From NCBI GenBank assembly GCA_029009515.1, contig JAQXJZ010000001.1:32122-96121 (forward strand): a DNA stretch of 64,000 bases, written 5' to 3'. This document shows, piece after piece, positions 59,002 to 64,000 of the stretch; position 1 is the stretch's first letter; every line of letters begins with the position of its first letter. Source of the stretch: a bacterium (GTDB taxonomy: Bacteria > Bacillota > Clostridia > Christensenellales > Aristaeellaceae). The notes under the pieces were generated by a model that was not told the origin of the DNA, did not search any database, and worked only from the letters and a program-made list of their open reading frames with translations. A program made the position numbers and the translations under genes.

Positions 59002-59910
59002 TTAAACCTTTTGGGCAAACAGGTATTTTCTTTTTAAATAGCCTTCCAAATTGCCATATTCGCTCACTTTAATCTTGGAAATGTTCAGTTCCAGCATGCA
59101 TGCAAGCAAAATGGCAATGCCATGTACCACAATATCCGCACGCTGCGGCTGTAGGCACTCCAGTTTCAGCCGCTCCTCCATAGGCATGGGAGCAAGAAAT
59201 GCAATGGTATCCATCAGCGCTTCCTGCGTAAGCACATAACCATGAATGAATTCACGCTTCTGCCACGGAATTCTCTGCACCAGTGCCGCACAGGTGGTAA
59301 AGGTGCCTCCCACGCCTGTCCATTCCACGGCGCATTCAGTTGCAAAACGTTTCTTGACTTCACTCACCACTTCACGGGCTTTTGCTATCACTTCTTGAGC
59401 AGTTTCAACATCTGTAATCGGATACAATCTGCTGAACCGGACGGCGCCCATTTGCAGGCTGGTGGCCTCTTCGATCCGCCGTCCATTTCCTACTGCAATT
59501 TCCGTAGATCCGCCGCCGATGTCAATCAGTCCTGTTTCCCCTTCTCCTTCCGCAGCGCCCCAGAAGGACAGCTGCGCTTCTTCCTCGCCGCTGCACACTT
59601 CCAGCGTAAGCTGCGTGCTGTCATACAGTGCTTGGGCAAACGCCTGCTGATTGGCAGCATCGCGCACAGCGCTCGTCGCAAACAGATGCACGGTCTGCGC
59701 GCCCTCCTTCAGCGCTTCATCTCGGAAAGCACGCACACTGCTGCATGCATTCTCAATCATCTCAGGTCTGATATTCCCTTCTGCATCCAGCGCCGCAAAT
59801 ACACGCAGCCCTTCGCGGTAGCGTTTCAGCCGTTTCAATGTTCCTTCGGATAAATCTGCAACCAGCATTCGAAGAGAATTGGAACCAATGCCGATAGCTG
59901 CCGTTCGCAT
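59002..59910 (-). CDS. Ppx/GppA-family phosphatase
   Basis: A 302-residue exopolyphosphatase/pppGpp phosphohydrolase family protein with the actin-like ATPase fold: AIGIGSNSLRMLVADL, FATSAVRDAANQQAF, LIDIGGGSTEIAVG and GVGGTFTTCAAL. The ATG at 59910 has GGAAGAGG upstream; the track's 59994 start overlaps divIC. The substrate (polyphosphate or (p)ppGpp) cannot be told from motifs. Confidence 0.92.
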   Translation of the reverse strand: MRTAAIGIGSNSLRMLVADLSEGTLKRLKRYREGLRVFAALDAEGNIRPEMIENACSSVRAFRDEALKEGAQTVHLFATSAVRDAANQQAFAQALYDSTQLTLEVCSGEEEAQLSFWGAAEGEGETGLIDIGGGSTEIAVGNGRRIEEATSLQMGAVRFSRLYPITDVETAQEVIAKAREVVSEVKKRFATECAVEWTGVGGTFTTCAALVQRIPWQKREFIHGYVLTQEALMDTIAFLAPMPMEERLKLECLQPQRADIVVHGIAILLACMLELNISKIKVSEYGNLEGYLKRKYLFAQKV

Positions 59911-59949
59911 GGAGAACACCTCTTCCGTATGATTTTGCACAAATAAACA

Positions 59950-59983
59950 GAAATACCCTCTCCGGTTATCGGGAAGGTATTTC
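59950..59983 (-). terminator. Hairpin at the end of divIC
   Basis: GAAATACC/GGTATTTC (8 bp) with inner pairing, followed on the minus strand by TGTTTATTT. It overlaps the divIC stop and may reduce readthrough into the Ppx/GppA gene. Confidence 0.5.
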
Positions 59984-60280
59984 TTCATCACCATACAACA
60001 CTTCGGGATTGGTAATCACAAAGCGGATTTCGTCCGGCATCATATAGCCGTACAGCGTACGGGCCTGATTTTCGATAAAAGCATCCGTGCCCGCGGCTTC
60101 CAGCATTTCATTAAGATTGGTCTGCTCTTCCTGCAATTCAGCCAGACGCACCTTGCCATCGTCATAGGCAGCATCCAGCTCCTGAATGGTATCCGTCAGC
60201 GAGCTGTTATACCAGAAAAATCCAGCCATGATGCATGCGCAGGCAGCAATGACTACCCAAATACTCATGGTTCTGCGCAA
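59966..60280 (-). CDS. divIC: Septum formation initiator DivIC/FtsB-like
   Basis: A 104-residue single-pass protein. The membrane helix is about 6-24 (SIWVVIAACACIMAGFFWY); a coiled coil covers about 27-62, followed by the conserved YGYMMPDEIRFVI. It belongs to the FtsB/DivIC group of the division machinery. Its place after yabP and yabQ matches the Bacillus yabP-yabQ-divIC order. Confidence 0.9.
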   Translation of the reverse strand: MRRTMSIWVVIAACACIMAGFFWYNSSLTDTIQELDAAYDDGKVRLAELQEEQTNLNEMLEAAGTDAFIENQARTLYGYMMPDEIRFVITNPEVLYGDEEIPSR

Positions 60281-60312
60281 GCTGCATCATCCTTTCAAAA
60301 ACTTTGTCCTTA

Positions 60313-60645
60313 TTAATTTCTATTTTCAGAACAAGAATTCCTTCTTCTGAAATGCTTTTTCCACTTATCCAAAACCAAACGGAAAACCGTTCCCATTCCG
60401 CGCAGATAGATCAGCGCGCCGCACACCAAACCCAGCAGATGATAGAGCCGCAAGGATTCTTCCTGCAGCACATAGACAAGCCAGAACAGACTGGCGCCGC
60501 ATGCTGTCACCAAAAGCAAATCAATCCACAATCGCAGCATACCGCTGTTCTTTCCGAGATCAATGCACAAGGCAGCACCAAACCCGACCGGAACAGCCGA
60601 AAGAAAACTGCAAACCTGCGATGCTGTTTCAAAGAATAGTTTCAT
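60313..60645 (-). CDS. yabQ: Spore cortex biosynthesis protein YabQ
   Basis: A 110-residue polytopic membrane protein with three hydrophobic segments and a basic C-terminus (KWKKHFRRRN). It is weakly conserved in sequence, but its size, topology and position between yabP and divIC fit YabQ, required for spore cortex in Bacillus. The ATG at 60645 overlaps the yabP stop by ATGA; the track start at 60663 lies inside yabP. Confidence 0.8.
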   Translation of the reverse strand: MKLFFETASQVCSFLSAVPVGFGAALCIDLGKNSGMLRLWIDLLLVTACGASLFWLVYVLQEESLRLYHLLGLVCGALIYLRGMGTVFRLVLDKWKKHFRRRNSCSENRN

Positions 60646-60929
60646 CCATCCCTGCGCCTCCACGGCCAGACTCTGCCGGGCGTATGCCTTCCTTTCTCGT
60701 ATACGATTCCATCAATCTGGCCATCCACATCCAGTTTTCCATCCTCCAGCAGCAGCTTTCCAATATGAAGGTTTTCGCCTGTCAGAACCATCACGCCCGT
60801 ATCCACTTTCAGAACAATCTCCGTCTCATGAAAGCTGCACACGTCCATCACACCGGTAATACGCGCCGTTTTACGCCGATCAAGCTGAAGTGTATGCTGA
60901 ACACTTTCCGTTCTGCTTCCTGCATTCAT
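60642..60929 (-). CDS. yabP: Sporulation protein YabP
   Basis: A 95-residue protein with the YabP/YqfC pattern: HTLQLDRRKTARITGVMDVCSFHETEIVL, then GVMVLTGENLHIGKLLLEDGKLDVDGQIDGIVYE. It is a mother-cell sporulation protein needed at a late stage in Bacillus. GGGAGG precedes the ATG. It starts the yabP-yabQ-divIC run. Confidence 0.9.
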   Translation of the reverse strand: MNAGSRTESVQHTLQLDRRKTARITGVMDVCSFHETEIVLKVDTGVMVLTGENLHIGKLLLEDGKLDVDGQIDGIVYEKGRHTPGRVWPWRRRDG

Positions 60930-60970
60930 CTCCGCAACCTCCCTTTTCTGTATCTCTATGCTGGAAAAGA

Positions 60971-60999
60971 GAAAAAAAGAAGGCTGAAATCAGCCTTCT
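60971..60999 (-). terminator. Terminator of proA
   Basis: AGAAGGCT and AGCCTTCT form an 8-bp stem around GAAATC. On the minus strand it is followed by seven T, just after the proA stop. Confidence 0.88.
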
Positions 61000-61006
61000 G
61001 AAAATG

Positions 61007-62305
61007 TCAGGGAAGTTGAGGAGCGATGGGCGCATGCGTGAGGCTGATGGAACCCTCATTCAGCTCCCTCAGCGTCTGCCCGCTGCCATAAAGACGATAC
61101 TTGTACGTGCAGAGTCCTTCCATGCCCATCGGACCGCGCGCGTGAATCTTGCCAGTAGCAATGCCAACCTCTGCGCCAAATCCAAACAGGAAACCATCCG
61201 CAAAGCGCGTGGAACAATTGGCGAAAACATCAGCGCTATCCACCAGCGTCATAAATGCGGCGATGTGTTCATCGCTGGTGCTGATAATGGAATCAGTATG
61301 GTGAGAGCCAAAGTGATTGATATGATCAATCGCTTCCTGAAGCGAGCCGACTACTTTGATGGAGAGGATGGCGTCCAGATACTCCGTCTTCCAGTCCTCA
61401 TCATTCGCGGGAAGGCAATCAATCAGCTGACAGACCGTCTCGTCGCCGCGCAGCTCCACTCCGCGTTCTTTCAAAGCAGCGGCTACGGCAGGCAGGAAAT
61501 CCCCAGCGATGGCCTGGTGAACAAGCAGCGTCTCGGCAGCATTGCAGACCGAGAGGTTCTGCGTCTTGCTGTCCACGCACACCTTGAGCGCAAGTTCGGG
61601 ATCATAGCTCTCATCCACATAAACATGGCACAAACCATCTGCATGCCCCAGCACGGGAATCTCGCTGTTCTGCATGATATATCGAACAAAAGCATTGCTG
61701 CCGCGAGGAATAATCAGATCAATCAGGTCATGCAGTTTGAGCATCTCCTGTACATCCTCGCGCGAATGCAGAAGTCCGCACCAGTCGGCAGGCAGACCGC
61801 ATTCCACCGTGGCTTCCACAATCAGCTCAGCCAGCACCTCGTTGGTAAGCGCAGCTTCACGTCCGCCTTTCAGAAGCACAGCATTGCCACTCTTTAGGCA
61901 GAGCGAAGAAATCTGCACAAGGGCGTCCGGACGGCTTTCAAAAATGACGCCAATGACGCCAATTGGACAAGCAACACGGTACAGATTCAGCCCGGGGCTC
62001 AGTTCCTTGGCATACTGCACATGTCCGAGGGGATCCGGCAGCTGTGCCAGCGACCGCAGGCCTTCCGCCATGCGCTGACACTTTGTGTCCGTCAGTTTCA
62101 GTCGGCTCAGCAGCGGCGCGCTCAGCCCTTCCACAGTGGCTTTTTCTACGTCCTGCGCATTGGCCTCCAAAATGCGCTGACGGTTGTTTTCCAGTTTGAT
62201 GGCAATAGTCTCCAGCACAGCATTGCGCTGCTCCAGCGATGACGCTGCCAGCTTCAGCGCTGCTTCGCGCGCTGCCTGAGCCATGGTGCGAATGCTCTTC
62301 TCCAT
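61007..62305 (-). CDS. proA: Glutamate-5-semialdehyde dehydrogenase (gamma-glutamyl phosphate reductase)
   Basis: Second step of proline synthesis, 432 residues. Motifs are FESRPDALVQISSLCLKSGNAVLLKGGREA, IPRGSNAFVRYI and the active-site Cys in NLSVCNAAETLLV; MGMEGLCTYKY is near the end. The ATG at 62305 follows AAGGAGG; the track's 62365 start is upstream of that site. proB is not in the window; proC is at 40.1 kb. Confidence 0.96.
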   Translation of the reverse strand: MEKSIRTMAQAAREAALKLAASSLEQRNAVLETIAIKLENNRQRILEANAQDVEKATVEGLSAPLLSRLKLTDTKCQRMAEGLRSLAQLPDPLGHVQYAKELSPGLNLYRVACPIGVIGVIFESRPDALVQISSLCLKSGNAVLLKGGREAALTNEVLAELIVEATVECGLPADWCGLLHSREDVQEMLKLHDLIDLIIPRGSNAFVRYIMQNSEIPVLGHADGLCHVYVDESYDPELALKVCVDSKTQNLSVCNAAETLLVHQAIAGDFLPAVAAALKERGVELRGDETVCQLIDCLPANDEDWKTEYLDAILSIKVVGSLQEAIDHINHFGSHHTDSIISTSDEHIAAFMTLVDSADVFANCSTRFADGFLFGFGAEVGIATGKIHARGPMGMEGLCTYKYRLYGSGQTLRELNEGSISLTHAPIAPQLP

Positions 62306-62336
62306 CACAATGGCCTCCTTCATTTCATATGTATGC

Positions 62337-62365
62337 ATTATACGGCAATCGCTTTTCGTTGACAA
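62337..62365 (-). promoter_or_regulatory. Sigma-A promoter of proA
   Basis: Minus-strand -35 TTGTCA (plus 62360-62365) and -10 TATAAT (plus 62337-62342) are separated by 17 nt; a near-consensus promoter. Confidence 0.82.
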
Positions 62366-62369
62366 GTGC

Positions 62370-62399
62370 TTGCGTTTTCTACCCTCTCCATGCTATAAT
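62370..62399 (+). promoter_or_regulatory. Promoter of smpB
   Basis: Extended -10 TGCTATAAT (-10 at 62394-62399) with weak -35 TTGCGT (62370-62375), 18 nt apart. It is divergent from the proA promoter. Confidence 0.68.
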
Positions 62400-62443
62400 A
62401 TATTCCTGCCTATAGGCAAGGCTGTTGAAAGGAGGTCTCTTGC

Positions 62444-62914
62444 ATGCCGCATCAGAAGGGAATCAAGCTGGTATCCCAGAACAAAAAGGCGTATCACGAG
62501 TATTTTGTGGAAGAGACCTACGAGTGCGGCCTTTGTCTGAAGGGCACGGAAGTCAAAAGCATGCGTCAGGGTCGTGTGAATCTGAAGGAAAGCTTCTGCA
62601 TGATCCGCAATGGCGAAGTGTTTGCCGAGGGCATGCACATCAGCCCTTACGAGCAGGGCAACATCTTCAACACCGATCCCCTGCGCCCCAAAAAGCTGCT
62701 TTTGCACAAGAACGAAATCCGCAAGCTGGCCGGTCTTGTCAGCCGTCAGGGCTACACGCTGATTCCCCTGAAGGTCTATCTCAAAGACGGCCGCATGAAG
62801 CTGGAACTTGGCTTGTGCCGTGGTAAGCATCTGCATGACAAGCGCGATACCGCCGCCTCACGCGATGCTCAGCGCGAAATGGAGCGGGCCATCCGCCAGC
62901 GCGGAAGAGACTGA
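62444..62914 (+). CDS. smpB: SsrA-binding protein SmpB
   Basis: Binds tmRNA and delivers it to stalled ribosomes. The 156 residues include [50 protein letters not shown] and the basic tail [35 protein letters not shown] precedes the ATG. It lies 34 nt upstream of ssrA, the usual pairing. Confidence 0.97.
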   Translation: MPHQKGIKLVSQNKKAYHEYFVEETYECGLCLKGTEVKSMRQGRVNLKESFCMIRNGEVFAEGMHISPYEQGNIFNTDPLRPKKLLLHKNEIRKLAGLVSRQGYTLIPLKVYLKDGRMKLELGLCRGKHLHDKRDTAASRDAQREMERAIRQRGRD

Positions 62915-62948
62915 TGAAACGAATCGCACGTCAGTGCATAACACACAT

Positions 62949-63295
62949 GGGGGTGTTTTGGTTTCGACGGGAGTTTATGAAGGTATGGTAAGCGAGCCGC
63001 GGCCCCTGAACCGCGTAACAACGGGGAAAAAAATAACTGACAATAGCGATTTCGCTTTCGCGGCCTAATGGCTGCGCGTTGGCCCTGAGCGCCCACTGCT
63101 CAGGTAACCAGCGTCATTAAAGTGGGGAACGAGCGCACCAAAGCTTTGAGGCGTCGCCCGTAAATATGAAGCTACCGTAGCCGCCAGCCTGTCACGGGGC
63201 GTGTGGTGAGGGGAATCCTAAAACCGTGAATGCGCTCGGAGAAAACCATATCGGCGTGCTTTCGGACGGGGGTTCGATTCCCCTCACCTCCACCA
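62949..63295 (+). ncRNA. ssrA: Transfer-messenger RNA (tmRNA, SsrA)
   Basis: Rescues stalled ribosomes and tags the unfinished protein. The 5' end GGGGGTGTTTTGGTTTCGACGG is typical. Its first seven bases pair with CACCTCC at the 3' end, and the T-arm GGTTCGATTCCCC, a discriminator A and an encoded CCA follow. The length is about 347 nt. The internal reading frame ends FAFAA plus stop. It lies just downstream of smpB. Confidence 0.97.
63024..63068 (+). other. tmRNA tag reading frame
   Basis: The frame ends ...TDNSDFAFAA-stop (TAA at 63066). The resume codon is uncertain; GGG at 63024 would give GKKITDNSDFAFAA. The C-terminal FAFAA fits the A-x-A-A type recognised by ClpXP. Confidence 0.7.
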
Positions 63296-63298
63296 CCT

Positions 63299-63339
63299 CA
63301 TCACCTGGTTTTTGATACAAACTGGGTGATGGTTTTTTT
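63299..63339 (+). terminator. tmRNA terminator
   Basis: CATCACCTGGTTT and AAACTGGGTGATG form a 13-bp stem with two G-T type pairs, followed by GTTTTTTT. Confidence 0.85.
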
Positions 63340-63601
63340 ATACTTCAAAGGCTCAAAAACCATGTAATCACAGGGTTTCTGAGCCTTTTGCTATTTCAGG
63401 GATGGGGTAATTTTCTCCCCTGGCGATGAGGTTTAATGCTCTTTTTCCGATCAGAACCGAAAAATCAGGTTTTTGGTTTTACCCCATGACCTATAACTGT
63501 CAAAGCTGACGGCATATAGACGCCTATGAGGTAATCACAGGGGACTTTCTTGGCAACGAGATCGCAGAAACTCCCCTGTTCTTTTGCTGGTTCCTATCTG
63601 A

Positions 63602-63757
63602 TATGGAACTGTTTGGTTTTTCGCCATCGTGTACTACTTAGAGGAATATCGAGAACAGCGGCTGGAGCACGAGGAGAGAAAGCCCCTGCGTTATAGCCGA
63701 CTGCCTGTTGGCCAAAAAATGATCCCCCTACGAAATGTAGGGGGATTTTACTATTAA
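63602..63757 (+). pseudogene. Possible 3' remnant of a gene, no start codon
   Basis: An open frame of 51 codons (VWFFAIVYYLEEYREQRLEHEE, then KPLRYSRLPVG) begins after a stop and lacks a plausible start or ribosome site. It looks like a membrane segment plus a charged tail. I do not recognise it. It may be chance coding. Confidence 0.25.
63722..63750. terminator. Hairpin between spacer and M20 peptidase
   Basis: Perfect 10-bp stem ATCCCCCTAC/GTAGGGGGAT with a 5-nt loop. TTTTA follows on the plus strand and CATTTTTTGG on the minus strand, so it can end the peptidase transcript. Confidence 0.8.
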
Positions 63758-63773
63758 AAGGAATTGCGGATGT

Positions 63774-64000
63774 TTATTCCTTATGGTCCTCCAGCCAGCG
63801 CAGGGCCATATACGCATATACGGCGCTGCCGCCGGGAAGAACGCTTTCATCGAACTTCGCCATAGGGTGGTGCTGGGGATAGCAATAGCCCTTTTCCGGC
63901 TGTCCGGCGGCCAGGGCCAGCATGACAGAGGGGACCTCCTGGCTGACATAGGCAAAATCCTCGGAACCGGCGGTCTTGGAGCCGCTTCCGCCACCCATGG
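63774..64000 (-). CDS. M20-family metallopeptidase/amidohydrolase, C-terminal part
   Basis: Only the last 75 codons lie in the window; the gene continues past the right edge. The sequence GSEDFAYVSQEVPSVMLALAAG is the conserved metal-ligand region near the end of M20 aminoacylase/carboxypeptidase-type enzymes, followed by YPQHHPMAKFDESVLPGGSAVYAYMAL. The ATG in the track is internal. The substrate is unknown (N-acyl-amino acids or aminobenzoyl-glutamate types are common). Confidence 0.88.
   Translation of the reverse strand, partial: MGGGSGSKTAGSEDFAYVSQEVPSVMLALAAGQPEKGYCYPQHHPMAKFDESVLPGGSAVYAYMALRWLEDHKE

Larger units (their letters stand above)
63340..63773. other. Structured 0.43-kb spacer downstream of ssrA without intact gene
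   Basis: No complete gene is visible. It holds several inverted repeats: GGCTCAAAAACC/GGTTTCTGAGCC (63350-63385), ATGGGGTAA/TTACCCCAT (63402-63410 and 63480-63488), CAGGGGACTTTCT/AGAAACTCCCCTG (about 63538-63580, then TTCTTTT) and ATCCCCCTAC/GTAGGGGGAT (63722-63746). There is also a 12-bp direct repeat GTAATCACAGGG (63364 and 63532). It could be an island scar at the tmRNA site, a small palindromic element or a structured RNA. Confidence 0.5.

Noticed and set aside
1-64000. CRISPR arrays, tRNA or rRNA genes, or insertion sequences
   Set aside because: No regularly spaced repeats, no tRNA cloverleaf other than the tmRNA ends, no rRNA sequence and no transposase were seen on either strand.

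Overview
This window looks like chromosome of an anaerobic, spore-forming Clostridia-type Firmicute, probably from a gut habitat. The evidence is endosporulation genes (SpoIVFA/SpoIVFB, SpoIID-like, SpoVB-like, YabP/YabQ), an NAD-linked multi-subunit [FeFe] hydrogenase, an Rnf complex, strong AGGAGG-type ribosome binding sites and a bile-salt-hydrolase-type enzyme. I cannot name genus or family from sequence alone. No rRNA, tRNA, CRISPR array, intact IS element or prophage was seen.

Layout. 1-8.2 kb: mutS (cut by the left edge), mutL, miaA and a methionine gamma-lyase family gene form one unit, followed by spoIVFA/spoIVFB-like genes. 8.2-15.2 kb: a 1175-residue SpoIID-domain protein with eight to nine SH3b repeats, trmN6, a convergent SpoVB-like flippase, dCMP deaminase and a DUF6062 protein. 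15.3-24.5 kb: a SPOR protein, a putative H2/redox signalling cassette (DRTGG, HATPase, sensory-type [FeFe] hydrogenase, DRTGG, PHP), then the catalytic hydrogenase operon (NuoE-like, HATPase, thin ferredoxin, NuoF-like, HydA). 24.6-29.5 kb: a small Arg-rich membrane protein with a DUF4230 protein, then an operon with a ZorA/MotA-like protein, a ZorB/MotB-like protein with a 20-heptad stalk, an unrecognised membrane protein and a bile salt hydrolase. 29.5-34.9 kb (minus): arsR-potABCD-nagA. 35-40.9 kb: traX-like, degV, then minus-strand mgtC, lexA, a tyrosine recombinase, rnhA and proC. 41-45.6 kb (minus): rnfCDEAB with no rnfG. 45.7-55.2 kb (minus): hydrolase-murF-like-ddl-dxs-tlyA-nadK-argR-recN. 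55.2-62.3 kb (minus): GNAT, pfkB-type kinase, EF-G-like factor, Ppx/GppA, divIC, yabQ, yabP, proA. 62.4-64 kb: smpB and tmRNA (plus), a 0.48-kb structured spacer with no intact gene, and the 3' end of an M20 peptidase gene.

How it works together. HydABC and Rnf suggest energy conservation by coupling ferredoxin, NAD and H2, with a sensory hydrogenase next to the catalytic one. Several regulatory circuits can be read from the DNA: a consensus LexA box before lexA, tandem ArgR-like boxes over the nadK-argR-recN promoter, an ArsR-type palindrome just after the pot-operon promoter, and an inverted repeat after the recombinase promoter.

The best candidates for something undescribed are the ZorAB-like motor pair with its heptad ruler, linked to a bile salt hydrolase but with no Zorya effector genes; the Rnf cluster without rnfG; the sensory hydrogenase signalling cassette; and the hairpin-dense spacer downstream of ssrA.
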